Under the pieces are notes generated by a model, which did not search any database, was not told the DNA's origin, and was given only the letters and a program-made list of their open reading frames with translations. 21,309 nucleotides of DNA from positions 1-21,309 of the forward strand of contig SFPC01000032.1 in the NCBI GenBank assembly GCA_004552195.1, in the 5' to 3' direction. Below are positions 5,882 to 14,231 of the stretch, in pieces (position 1 is the stretch's first letter; each line of letters opens with the position of its first letter). A program made the position numbers and the translations under genes. This DNA comes from Bacteroidales bacterium (GTDB lineage: Bacteria > Bacteroidota > Bacteroidia > Bacteroidales > Bacteroidaceae).

Positions 5882-6120
5882 GCGCGGGCCCAGAGGTATC
5901 CATCCGCGCGCACGCCCACGCCCTCAATCTCGAAAGGCTTCCGTAGGCGCGGGCCCAGAGGTATCCATCCGCGCGCACGCCCACGCCCCCTATCTCGAAA
6001 GGCTTCCGTAGGCGCGGGCCCAGAGGTATCCATCCGCGCGCACGCCCACGCCCCCTATCTCGAAAGGCTTCCGTAGGCGCGGGTCCAGAGGCATCCATCC
6101 GTGCGCACCCGCCCACGCTG
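5861..6120. repeat. 65-bp tandem repeat, four units, starting in the 3' end of upxY
   Basis: Units start at 5861, 5926, 5991 and 6056 and are nearly identical; the fourth differs at several bases and fades by ~6120. Each begins with the sequence of the last upxY codons (Leu-Glu-Arg-Leu-Pro-stop) and contains GCGCGG and CCGCGC arms separated by 16 bases, so each can form a hairpin. Because 65 is not a multiple of 3, successive units carry the same TAG in a different frame. The array fills most of the 322 bases between upxY and the Wza-like gene. The minus-strand open frames over it are by-products of the repeat. Confidence 0.95.
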
Positions 6121-6203
6121 CCCCACCATAACCCGAAGGCCGGATAGGCCACCTTGCCTGCCCCCGTGGGCCCCTTCCCCTTCTTGCATTACGCGTAATT
6201 CCC

Positions 6204-7016
6204 ATGAACATTCCCCATATTCTCCGCGCCACCCCAGTGCGCCACCTCCTTACCCTTGCCGCCGCCCTTGGCCTCCTGCTGGGCGTGGCCTCTTGTTCCG
6301 TGCCCCGCGATGTGGCCTATTTCCAGGACGCCGAAGCCCTCCACGGCATGGCCGTAGCCACCAGCGAGCAGTTCCGCCTGCGACCTGAAGACCGCGTGAA
6401 AATCAACGTGAACAGCAGCAACGCCATGCTCGAGGAGCAGTTCTCCCTCACCATGAGCGGCCAGCAGAGCACCTCCTCCCGGCAGCAGGTGGTCTACACC
6501 GTCGATGAGCAGGGCACCATCCAGTTTCCCGTACTCGGCAAAATCCGTGCTGAAGGCAAGACCCGCCAGGAGCTCGCCGCCTACATCCAGCAGCGCCTCC
6601 GCAGCCGCGAGCTCGTCGACGACGCCATCGTCACCGTGGAGTACGTCGACCTCTGCGTGAACGTGCTCGGCGAGGTGAACCACGCCGGCATCATTCCCGT
6701 CACGAAGGACCATTTCACCATTCTCGACGCCCTCAGCGGTGCCGGCGACCTCACCATCAACGGCGACCGCACCCGCGTCATGGTCACCCGTCAGGTCGAC
6801 GGCGTGAACCAGGTTTACTTCGTGGACCTCACGCAGATGCAGAGCCTGCTCCAGTCGCCCGCCTTCTACCTCCAGCAGAACGACCTCGTCTACGTCACCC
6901 CCAACGACAAGCGCAAGCGCGAGGCACAGTCTGTGGGCAACACCTTCAACACCCCCGCCGTCTGGATTTCCCTGGCCTCCCTGGCCACGACCATCGCCGC
7001 CCTCCTCATCCGCTAA
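6204..7016 (+). CDS. Wza-like polysaccharide export lipoprotein
   Basis: A 270-residue outer-membrane export protein. It has a lipoprotein signal (hydrophobic HLLTLAAALGLLLGVASC with the lipobox Cys at residue 31), then a polysaccharide export domain (FRLRPEDRVKINVNSS ... YTVDEQGTIQFPVLGKIRAEG, ~residues 56-145). A soluble-ligand-binding beta-grasp (SLBB) domain follows (VNVLGEVNHAGIIPV ... DALSGAGDLTINGDR, ~150-215). It ends in a hydrophobic segment (VWISLASLATTIAALLI). Shorter than E. coli Wza (379 aa), it has the size usual for Bacteroidetes homologues. It forms the outer-membrane channel that works with the Wzc-like kinase encoded 28 bases downstream. It follows the 65-bp array, so its expression should depend on read-through from upxY. 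Confidence 0.92.
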   Translation: MNIPHILRATPVRHLLTLAAALGLLLGVASCSVPRDVAYFQDAEALHGMAVATSEQFRLRPEDRVKINVNSSNAMLEEQFSLTMSGQQSTSSRQQVVYTVDEQGTIQFPVLGKIRAEGKTRQELAAYIQQRLRSRELVDDAIVTVEYVDLCVNVLGEVNHAGIIPVTKDHFTILDALSGAGDLTINGDRTRVMVTRQVDGVNQVYFVDLTQMQSLLQSPAFYLQQNDLVYVTPNDKRKREAQSVGNTFNTPAVWISLASLATTIAALLIR

Positions 7017-7044
7017 CCCCGCATTTCCCCTCCCATTCCCAGCC

Positions 7045-9153
7045 ATGTCTGAAAACGTACATACCAAGCGCAAGCCCGCCGAAGACTTCCTCAGCGTGAA
7101 GGACCTTTGGCACCTCTGCAAGCGCAATTGGAACTGGTTCGTCATCTCCCTCATCGTCTGCATAGCGGGCGCTGCCTTCTACCTCTACCGCACCCCCGAC
7201 CTCTTCACCCGCGAAGCCGCCATCCTCGTGAAGGAGGAAACGCTCGGCAAGACCAAGTCGCGAAACACCAGCGGCGAGGACTTCAGCGAAATGGCCCTCG
7301 TGCAGCAGCAGACCAACGTCTCCAACGTCGTGCGCCAGCTCTCCTCCCTCCGCGTCCTCTCCGAGGTGGCCCGCCGCATGAAGATGGGCCAGAACGAGCG
7401 CGACTTCCTCCATGCCGCCATGGGCCTGCAGCGCCGCTTCAAGGCATCCATCGACAACGAGAAGTCCACCGTCATCAACCTCCAGTTCGTCGACAATTCC
7501 CCCGAGCGTGCCGAAGAAGTGCTCGAGACCCTCATCCGCGTCTACAACGAGCAGTGGCTCGAAGAGCGCAACAAGGTGGCCGCCAGTACCTCGCGCTTCA
7601 TCGACGAGCGACTCGGCGTGATGGAAAAGGACCTCGGCGTGGTCGACGACAGCATCTCCTCCTTCAAGGCACGCCACCGCATCACCGACCTCGCCCACGT
7701 CAGCGATGTCTACCTCCAGCAGCAGAGCAGTTCCGAGGCCGAAATCCTCCGCCTCAACAACCAGAAAGGCATGGCCGAGTATGTGCTGCAAATCCTCCGG
7801 GACAAGTCGGCCCGCGACCAGCTCCTGCCGACCAATTCTGGGCTGAACAACATGCAGATCGAGCGCCAGATTGCCGACTACAACGACATGCTGCTCCAGC
7901 TCAAGAACAACCGCGTCGGTACCTCTACACAGAACCCCCGCATCCTGCGTCAGGAGCAGCAGCTCGAGGAAATGCGCCAGAACATCCTCACCTCCGTCAG
8001 CGGGCAAATCAAGACCATCGACATCCAGCTCCAGAAGTTCTACGACTTCAGCGGCGAGGCCAGCAGCAAAATTGCCTCCAACCCCGCACAGGCCAAGCAC
8101 CTCGTTTCCGTGGAGCGCGAACAGAAGGTGAAGGAGAGCCTCTACCTCTACCTCCTCCAGAAGAAGGAAGAGAACGAAATCAGCATGACCTACACCTCGT
8201 TCAACACCGAGGTGGTCGACATGCCCCACGGCAGCGACCTCCCCACCTCGCCCAACCGCATGGCCATCTGGGCCGCAGCCTGCCTGGCGGGCCTGTTCCT
8301 CCCCGCATTCGTCATCTTCGTGCGCGAGAACCTCAATACTACGGTGCGCTCGAAACAAGACATCACCCGTGTTTCCAACCTCTCCGTGGTGGGCGAAATT
8401 CCCTTCTTCGGCGAAAAGCGCAGCCGCATTCCCTTCTTCCGCAAGCGCACCAAGGGTGGCTCCCACCACACGCCCATCGTCATCGAGTTTGGCAAGCAAA
8501 ACTGGGTGAACGAGGCATTCCGCCTGCTCCGCACCAACCTCGAGTTCATGGCCAATGCCGAAAACTCGCACAACGTCTACATCGTCTCCTCCTTCTACGC
8601 CAGTTCGGGCAAGACCTTCGTGAGCATCAACCTGGCCGTGGTCATGGCCCTCAAGGGCTGGCGCGTGCTCCTCATCGACGGCGACTTCCGCCGCGCCTCT
8701 GCCTCGCGCAGCCTCCACTGTCCGCGTGTGGGCATTGCCGACTACCTGGGCGGAAAGGAAGTGGACCTCGAGTCGCTCAAGGTGGTGAAGAAAGCCTATC
8801 CCACGCTCCACATCCTGCCCGTGGGCACCATTCCGCCCAACCCCACCGAACTCCTCTCGTCCGACGGCATGAAGGACCTGATAGACCGGGCGCGGCAGGA
8901 ATACGACTACGTCATCGTTGACTGTCCGCCCTCCGACAACCTCGCCGACTCCAACCTCATGGAGCGCTATGCCGACCGTACGCTCTACATCGTCCGTGCC
9001 GGCGTGGCCGAGCGCAGCCGTATTCCCGAACTCGAGGCCGAAGTGGAGTCGGGCCGCTACAAGCACCTTTCCATTATCCTCAATGCCGTAGACCCGCGCC
9101 GCCTCCACGCCTACAAGGACTACTATTATTACTACTACGGCCGCCAGAACTAA
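7045..9153 (+). CDS. Wzc-like polysaccharide co-polymerase and tyrosine autokinase
   Basis: A 702-residue inner-membrane protein. Transmembrane segment 1 lies at ~30-50 (WFVISLIVCIAGAAFYLY), and a periplasmic Wzz/GNVR region with long coiled-coil helices follows. Transmembrane segment 2 is at ~405-428 (RMAIWAAACLAGLFLPAFVIF). The C-terminal cytoplasmic BY-kinase domain has Walker A YASSGKT (Lys523), Walker A' LLIDGDFRR (Asp545, Asp547) and Walker B YVIVDCPP (Asp626). The tail YKDYYYYYYGRQN carries seven tyrosines (690, 693-698), the autophosphorylation cluster of this family. It sets chain length and drives export together with the Wza-like protein. Kinase and membrane parts are fused in one chain, as in Proteobacteria and Bacteroidetes. 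Phosphorylation state is expected to control it. Confidence 0.95.
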   Translation: MSENVHTKRKPAEDFLSVKDLWHLCKRNWNWFVISLIVCIAGAAFYLYRTPDLFTREAAILVKEETLGKTKSRNTSGEDFSEMALVQQQTNVSNVVRQLSSLRVLSEVARRMKMGQNERDFLHAAMGLQRRFKASIDNEKSTVINLQFVDNSPERAEEVLETLIRVYNEQWLEERNKVAASTSRFIDERLGVMEKDLGVVDDSISSFKARHRITDLAHVSDVYLQQQSSSEAEILRLNNQKGMAEYVLQILRDKSARDQLLPTNSGLNNMQIERQIADYNDMLLQLKNNRVGTSTQNPRILRQEQQLEEMRQNILTSVSGQIKTIDIQLQKFYDFSGEASSKIASNPAQAKHLVSVEREQKVKESLYLYLLQKKEENEISMTYTSFNTEVVDMPHGSDLPTSPNRMAIWAAACLAGLFLPAFVIFVRENLNTTVRSKQDITRVSNLSVVGEIPFFGEKRSRIPFFRKRTKGGSHHTPIVIEFGKQNWVNEAFRLLRTNLEFMANAENSHNVYIVSSFYASSGKTFVSINLAVVMALKGWRVLLIDGDFRRASASRSLHCPRVGIADYLGGKEVDLESLKVVKKAYPTLHILPVGTIPPNPTELLSSDGMKDLIDRARQEYDYVIVDCPPSDNLADSNLMERYADRTLYIVRAGVAERSRIPELEAEVESGRYKHLSIILNAVDPRRLHAYKDYYYYYYGRQN

Positions 9154-9192
9154 CTCCTTCCGCAGGCTCACTCCCGCCCCTTCCTCCTGCCC

Positions 9193-10707
9193 ATGAACCC
9201 CGCCAACCGACGCATCGCCCTCAACACCGTCTACATGTACGTGCGTCTCGTCACGCTCATGGCGGTGGGCCTCTACACCTCGCGCCTCGTGCTTTCCGTG
9301 CTCGGCGTGAGCGACTACGGCATCTTTGCCGTGGTGGGCGGCGTGATGGCCCTCTTCACCTTCCTGAGCAATGCGCTGGCCAACGCCACCTCGCGTTTCC
9401 TCAACACCGAGATGGGGCGCGGCGGCGATGTCAATGCCACGTTCAACATCAACCTCCTGCTCCACGTGGCCCTGGCCCTGCTCATCTTCCTGCTGGCCGA
9501 AAGCGTGGGCCTCTGGTACATCCACTCCGGACTCAACGTGGCCCCGGGCCGTCTCGACGATGCCCTCTTCGTGTTCCAAGTTTCCATCTTCACCACCTGC
9601 CTCGGCATCGTGGCCAGCCCCTTCCAGAGCCTCTTCATCGCCCACGAGCAGTTCCGTTTCCAGATGGTGGTGGACATCGTGAACAGCCTTGTGCGCTTGG
9701 GGTGCATTCTCCTCCTGACCCTCTACGACGGTTCGGAAGCCCTGCGCCTCTACAGCCTCGTCTTCAGCCTCACTTCGCTCAATACCTTGGGCATCTACTA
9801 CTTTTTAGGACGCCGCCGCTGGCCCGAAATCATCCGCCTCCGCCTGGTGCGCGGCTGGGCCCGCTATCGCGAAGTGCTGGTGTTCAACAACTGGAACCTT
9901 CTGGCAACCCTCTCCTATATGGCCCGTTCCTCCGGAAGCGACATCATGCTCAACGCCTTCTTCGGCACTTCCGTCAATGGTGCCTTCGCCATCGCCAAGG
10001 CCGTGGGCGGCTACGTCAGCGAGTTTGCCGATAAGTTCGACAGTGCCTCTGCGCCCCAGATTGTGCAGGCTTACGCGGCCGGCGACCACGAGCGCGTCTC
10101 TTTCCTGGTCAACAAGATAGGCCGTGCCAATCTCCTGCTTTTTGAGCTGATGCTTTTCCCCCTGCTCATAGAGCTGGATTTCGTGCTTGGTCTTTGGCTG
10201 GGGGAAGTGCCTCCATTTGTGTTGGAATTGACGAGGATAAACCTTTGGTTGGGGCTGGTGGGAACGAGCTGTGGCGGCTTGGGCCCTCTCATCCGTGCCT
10301 ACGGACGCATCAAGTGGTTTCAGATAGAGCAGAGCACCTGCTTTCTTCTCTGTATTCCTTTAGGCATTGGCGTGCTTTCGCTGGGTTATTCCGCAAAGTC
10401 CCTGCTCTATCTCTTTCTGGTAGCCGACCTTGTCCACCGTTCCATACAGCTCTGCCTGCTTCGGCACCTGGTCGGTTTCGACTCCCTGCGTTACGTGCGT
10501 GAAGCTTACCTTCCTCCCTTTCTCATAGGTTGCATCATGTCTGTTCTGCTCCTTATATATAGTTATAATCCCTTCACTGCCGCTCCGCTCAAAATTATTG
10601 TCATAATTTCTACTTTCCTCCTGGCCGTCCTGCTTGTCTGGACGTTAGGAATGCAGAAGGAAGAAAGGTGTAGGTTTTGGGATGGAGGAGGTAAACAAAA
10701 ATCATGA
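9193..10707 (+). CDS. Wzx-like lipid-linked oligosaccharide flippase
   Basis: A 504-residue polytopic membrane protein with roughly 12-14 hydrophobic segments, of the MATE/MOP-type polysaccharide transporter superfamily. The N-terminus (RRIALNTVYMYVRLVTLMAVGLYTSR) and the following VLSVLGVSDYGIFAVVGGV are typical of the Wzx/RfbX-like group. It would flip undecaprenyl-diphosphate-linked repeat units from the cytoplasmic to the periplasmic face, ahead of polymerisation. It follows the Wzc-like gene by 39 bases on the same strand. Its 3' end (after ~10560) becomes clearly AT-richer, running into the low-GC gene downstream, which suggests a junction between differently sourced segments. Substrate specificity cannot be read from the sequence. 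Confidence 0.9.
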   Translation: MNPANRRIALNTVYMYVRLVTLMAVGLYTSRLVLSVLGVSDYGIFAVVGGVMALFTFLSNALANATSRFLNTEMGRGGDVNATFNINLLLHVALALLIFLLAESVGLWYIHSGLNVAPGRLDDALFVFQVSIFTTCLGIVASPFQSLFIAHEQFRFQMVVDIVNSLVRLGCILLLTLYDGSEALRLYSLVFSLTSLNTLGIYYFLGRRRWPEIIRLRLVRGWARYREVLVFNNWNLLATLSYMARSSGSDIMLNAFFGTSVNGAFAIAKAVGGYVSEFADKFDSASAPQIVQAYAAGDHERVSFLVNKIGRANLLLFELMLFPLLIELDFVLGLWLGEVPPFVLELTRINLWLGLVGTSCGGLGPLIRAYGRIKWFQIEQSTCFLLCIPLGIGVLSLGYSAKSLLYLFLVADLVHRSIQLCLLRHLVGFDSLRYVREAYLPPFLIGCIMSVLLLIYSYNPFTAAPLKIIVIISTFLLAVLLVWTLGMQKEERCRFWDGGGKQKS

Positions 10708-10730
10708 ACCCCAAAGATACGAATTGAAAG

Positions 10731-11648
10731 ATGAAAACATTTCTTAGAAGAACAAAGGCATTGATCGCTTGTCGCTTGTACAATCTATTTAAGAATGAAA
10801 GATTCTTTTGGTTGAAAACGACTGCACTTTATGAAATGAATTGCGGTTGTGCACTGAAGTACCCTCCGCGGTTGATTACGGAAAAGTTGATGTGGCTTAC
10901 GCGATATTGGCAACATCCGTTGAAAACCCAGTGTGCTGACAAGTATCTGGTAAGGGAGTATGTAGAGGAGAAGGGATTAAAGCATTTGTTGATACCTCTC
11001 ATTGCGGTTTTTGACTCTGCTGAAGAAATAGATTTCTCTGTTTTGCCGCAGCGCTTTGTGCTTAAGTGCAATCACGGGTCTGGGTATAATATTATTGTCA
11101 AAAATAAGGATGAAGAAGACGAGAGTGCAGTAAAGAATTCTTTTGCCGAATGGCTGAAGAGAGACTACTCAGAATTATTGGGAGAAGTTCAATATCATCT
11201 CATCCCACGAAAAATTGTGTGTGAAGAGCTCTTGTCAGCACAAGCGCCCATGGAGTACCAGTTCTGGTGTGTAAATGGTGAACCCGACTCCATGCTTGTT
11301 TGCCGGAAGAACCACGATGCCACTTACGAAGCCTATTCCTGCTCTTGTGCTTTTGAACAGCTCTTTGAACGTATCGGTGAGACGAAAATGCCGGATGACT
11401 TACAGAAACCAGCAAAGTTAAATGAAATGATTGAATATGCACGTATTTTGTCCAAAGACTTCCCCTTTGTGCGTGTTGATTTCTATTACGTGAATGACCG
11501 AGTGTATTTTGCCGAATTGACTTTTACGCCAGGTTGTAACTATTTCTTGAGCTATCCTGATAGTTTCAAAGTCCGTTTGGGCGACAAACTTGTTTTGCCT
11601 GAGGCAATAGATCCTCTTCCCTTTAAGCAAAAAGTTCAATCTAAATGA
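10731..11648 (+). CDS. TupA-like ATP-grasp protein
   Basis: A 305-residue protein resembling the TupA-like ATP-grasp family that is frequent in capsule and exopolysaccharide loci. Family landmarks are KLMWLTRYWQHPLKTQCADK followed by YLVREYVEEKG, the nucleotide-binding strand FVLKCNHGSGYNIIV, and the metal-binding end FPFVRVDFYYVNDRVYFAEL with TFTPG. ATP-grasp enzymes join a carboxylate to an amine or thiol with ATP. In polysaccharide loci they are suspected of adding amino acids or similar groups to sugars, but the exact reaction here is unknown. The gene is visibly AT-richer than its neighbours on the left, a sign of separate acquisition. It overlaps the next gene by four bases (ATGA), indicating translational coupling. 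Confidence 0.8.
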   Translation: MKTFLRRTKALIACRLYNLFKNERFFWLKTTALYEMNCGCALKYPPRLITEKLMWLTRYWQHPLKTQCADKYLVREYVEEKGLKHLLIPLIAVFDSAEEIDFSVLPQRFVLKCNHGSGYNIIVKNKDEEDESAVKNSFAEWLKRDYSELLGEVQYHLIPRKIVCEELLSAQAPMEYQFWCVNGEPDSMLVCRKNHDATYEAYSCSCAFEQLFERIGETKMPDDLQKPAKLNEMIEYARILSKDFPFVRVDFYYVNDRVYFAELTFTPGCNYFLSYPDSFKVRLGDKLVLPEAIDPLPFKQKVQSK

Positions 11649-12625
11649 GAACAAAAGCTGTATATGTCGTGGTGAGTGGCGAGACCGATGTCTATTTCGA
11701 GCAGGCATGGGTTTCGGCATGGTCGCTGAAGCATTACAATCCCGGGATGGAGGTGGAGTGCGTGGTAGACCCCGATACTTACGATCAGGTAATGGGTAGC
11801 TACCGCAGCCAGGCACTTTCTGTGATAGACCGCCTCGTGCGGGTCGAAGTGCCTGCGCAGTATGGCAAGAAGGAACGCTCGCGCTGGCTGAAGACCAGCG
11901 TGCGCCGGCACGTCGGGGGCGACTTCCTCTTTGTCGATACCGACACCATTGTCTGCGACAGCCTCCGGGACTTGGACAGCCTGGCGGGCGACGTGATGAT
12001 GGTGAGGGACCACCACTGCCCCTTCTCAGAGATGACAGACGCCAAGTATATCCTTCAAGGCATAGAGAATACGCTCGGTTCGCGCTTTACAGAGGATGAT
12101 TATTACAACAGTGGCGTAATCTATACGAAGGACACCCCCGCATCCCATGCCTTCTTTGAAGCCTGGCACGCGCAGTGGAAGGAGTTTCACAAGCAAGGCG
12201 TCCACACCGACCAGTGCTCTTTGGCTGTCCTGAACGCGAAGGTCCATGCCATCCAGGACTTGGACGACATCTACAACTGCCAGATACGCTTGTCGGTGCG
12301 TTTCCTTCACCGTGCCAAAATCGTCCATTTCTTCAATAACCAATGCCCTCAAAACAGCGTGCATCCGTTCGACTCCAGCGAGGTCTATAAGCAGGTGAAG
12401 AAAGAACGGACACTTAGCCCCGCATTCCAGCAGGCCGTGTTGGACTGCAAGTCGCTCTTCTACACCCAGACCTACATCCTCGGAGGGGAAGAGAGAGTGA
12501 TGTACGACGACTATGCGTGCCGGCTGTTGAGAGAAACGGTCGTAAAGAGCCCTTGGCTCTACTCGCTCATCAACAAGGTGTCGCGCGCCTTGCTGGTAGC
12601 CTATCTTGCACTCAAACATAAATAA
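11645..12625 (+). CDS. Glycosyltransferase, GT8-like (DxD)
   Basis: A 326-residue cytoplasmic glycosyltransferase with a GT-A fold. The N-terminal strand is AVYVVVSGETDVYFEQAWVS, with the metal- and nucleotide-sugar-binding DxD in GDFLFVDTDTIV (Asp98, Asp100). A later YYNSGVIYTKDTPASHAFF and HTDQCSLAVL match the NSG and acceptor-side regions of GT8-like enzymes. The C-terminus (SPWLYSLINKVSRALLVAYL) is hydrophobic and could sit at the membrane. It probably adds one sugar of the repeat unit to the lipid-linked acceptor. The start overlaps the stop of the ATP-grasp gene. GT8 and related GT32-like families are hard to separate by eye, and the sugar donor is unknown. Confidence 0.75.
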   Translation: MRTKAVYVVVSGETDVYFEQAWVSAWSLKHYNPGMEVECVVDPDTYDQVMGSYRSQALSVIDRLVRVEVPAQYGKKERSRWLKTSVRRHVGGDFLFVDTDTIVCDSLRDLDSLAGDVMMVRDHHCPFSEMTDAKYILQGIENTLGSRFTEDDYYNSGVIYTKDTPASHAFFEAWHAQWKEFHKQGVHTDQCSLAVLNAKVHAIQDLDDIYNCQIRLSVRFLHRAKIVHFFNNQCPQNSVHPFDSSEVYKQVKKERTLSPAFQQAVLDCKSLFYTQTYILGGEERVMYDDYACRLLRETVVKSPWLYSLINKVSRALLVAYLALKHK

Positions 12626-12632
12626 TGGCAGC

Positions 12633-13565
12633 ATGAATAGCTTGGTATCTGTGGTTGTCCCGGTGTACAACGCTGGGGAATATATCGGAAAGTGCCTGGA
12701 TTCTGTGCTGGCGCAGACCTATACCCAACTGGAGATTGTTGTTGTCAACGATTGTACGCCGGATCATTCCATGAAGGTCGTGGCCCATTATGCTGCGAAA
12801 GACGCCCGCATACGCGTGCTTGAGAACGGGCAGAACATGGGGACTATGAAGACGCGTGAACGAGGCTATCGCGAGGCACACGGACTCTTCGTTTTCTTTA
12901 TGGATGCTGACGATACGATTCGCCCGCATGCCATAGAACAACTGCTTCAAAAGCAAAAGGAAACAAATGCCGATATCGTTAGCGGCGCTTTCGTCTATCA
13001 CAAAAGAGGCGGTGGGAGGTTGTCCATTCCCGCAGCTTTACCTTTTGGAGACACCGCCGAAGCAACCCTTCGTGCCATGCTTCACGGCGATTTCCCGTTG
13101 AGCCTCTGCGCGAAACTCATTCGCCGCTCCTTGCTCACGGACCATGCCTATCAGGTTTTTCCGCATATGGTCGTCTCCGAGGATTGTTGCATGCTGTTTC
13201 AGTTGGTGGACCGGGCAGCGTGTGTAGCCTGCATAGACCGCCCCATTTATGACTGTACAGACAATGAGGCCTCTTCGACCCACCAGACCTTTACCCTGAC
13301 CCATATTGAAAATATCCTGACGACGCGCAAAATCATGTGCGAGACTTGTGCGCCCTATCCATCGTTGGCAGAAGACCTCGACCGCAATGTCACGTTTACC
13401 ATACTTCGTCTCTATTGCTATCCATTCCCTAAGGAAACGCTCCGGAAACTCTTCGAGAAGTATGGCCTGTCCCGTTATGGAACGTGGCGTCATGGCTGGA
13501 AGGTACTCAGCTTGCGCCAGTTCGTCGGCACATACATTTCGGCTCTAATTAAACGACAAGCATAA
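12633..13565 (+). CDS. Family 2 glycosyltransferase
   Basis: A 310-residue GT2 (GT-A fold) enzyme. It opens with LVSVVVPVYNAGEYIGKCLD, carries the nucleotide-binding Asp40 in IVVVNDCTPD and the DxD in FFMDADDTI (Asp91, Asp93). The acceptor-side acidic pair is in VSEDCCMLF. I chose ATG 12633 because a TTG extension to 12606 would overlap the preceding gene without adding family sequence. It transfers a sugar from a nucleotide donor to the growing lipid-linked repeat unit. Seven bases separate it from the previous gene, so it is in the same operon. Donor and linkage cannot be predicted. Confidence 0.88.
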   Translation: MNSLVSVVVPVYNAGEYIGKCLDSVLAQTYTQLEIVVVNDCTPDHSMKVVAHYAAKDARIRVLENGQNMGTMKTRERGYREAHGLFVFFMDADDTIRPHAIEQLLQKQKETNADIVSGAFVYHKRGGGRLSIPAALPFGDTAEATLRAMLHGDFPLSLCAKLIRRSLLTDHAYQVFPHMVVSEDCCMLFQLVDRAACVACIDRPIYDCTDNEASSTHQTFTLTHIENILTTRKIMCETCAPYPSLAEDLDRNVTFTILRLYCYPFPKETLRKLFEKYGLSRYGTWRHGWKVLSLRQFVGTYISALIKRQA

Positions 13566-13574
13566 ACGAAAACC

Positions 13575-14228
13575 ATGTACAAAAATTGCATAAAAAGACT
13601 GCTGGACATTCTCTTGTCCCTCTTCGCCCTGCTGGTGCTCGGCTTGCCGATGCTGGTGCTGGCCCTGATTATCCGCGTAACGATAGGTTCGCCCGTCCTG
13701 TTCCGCCAGCAGCGCGTGGGCAAAGGCGACAAGCCGTTTAGCCTCATGAAGTTCCGCTCCATGACCGATGCCCGCGACGCGAACGGTGTGTACCTGCCCG
13801 ACGAGGAGCGCATCACCAAGCTGGGCCATTTCCTGCGAACCACCTCGCTCGACGAACTGCCCGAACTCTTCAACATTCTCCGCGGCGACATGAGCATTAT
13901 CGGGCCGCGTCCGCTCCCCGTGCGCTATCTCGACCGCTACACGCCGCAGCAGCGCCGCCGCCACGAGGTGCGGCCGGGACTTTCCTGCCCCTCCATCATC
14001 GACGGACGCAACACCAACACCTGGGAACGGCAGTTCGAGGGCGATGTCTGGTACGTGGACCACCTGAGCTTCTGGACCGACCTCCACTGCGTGCTCCACA
14101 CCTTCCACATCGTGCTCACCCGCAAAGGGGCGACCGCCGAGGAAGGCATCAGCCGCGGCGAGTTTATCGGCACGGCCAATGTCGAGGACCTGAAGCACGA
14201 CCACGAGGGGAACTACATGAAGTTGTAA
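13575..14228 (+). CDS. Initiating phosphoglycosyl transferase, PglC/WcaJ-type
   Basis: A 217-residue member of the bacterial sugar transferase family (PF02397), in the short monotopic PglC form without the extra transmembrane helices of WcaJ or WbaP. The N-terminal re-entrant hydrophobic helix is ~10-33 (LDILLSLFALLVLGLPMLVLAL). It is followed by GSPVLFRQQRVGKGDKPF and LMKFRSMTDA, the catalytic Asp93-Glu94 dyad in TTSLDELPELFN, and DMSIIGPRPL. It transfers a sugar-1-phosphate from a UDP-sugar to undecaprenyl phosphate and so begins each repeat unit at the inner membrane. A variant RPGLSCPSIIDGRN replaces the more common RPG(I/L)TG(L/W)AQ stretch; that part may affect substrate choice. It lies directly before a GT4 (3-base gap) that may add the second sugar. 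Confidence 0.93.
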   Translation: MYKNCIKRLLDILLSLFALLVLGLPMLVLALIIRVTIGSPVLFRQQRVGKGDKPFSLMKFRSMTDARDANGVYLPDEERITKLGHFLRTTSLDELPELFNILRGDMSIIGPRPLPVRYLDRYTPQQRRRHEVRPGLSCPSIIDGRNTNTWERQFEGDVWYVDHLSFWTDLHCVLHTFHIVLTRKGATAEEGISRGEFIGTANVEDLKHDHEGNYMKL

Positions 14229-14231
14229 CGT

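Noticed and set aside
5861..6120. Tandem repeat as a CRISPR array
   Set aside because: The units follow each other directly without unique spacers, and no cas gene is present.
5838..6232. Minus-strand frames over the 65-bp repeats that give a repetitive Arg/Gly-rich protein
   Set aside because: The repetitive protein is a by-product of the tandem DNA repeat; no promoter or start context supports it, and the unit length is not a multiple of three.
7006..9645. Very long open frame on the minus strand (about 880 codons) opposite the Wzc-like and flippase genes
   Set aside because: It is a mirror of the GC-rich codon pattern of two well-supported plus-strand genes. Its translation is a low-complexity mix rich in Val, Glu, His and Gly with no recognisable domain.
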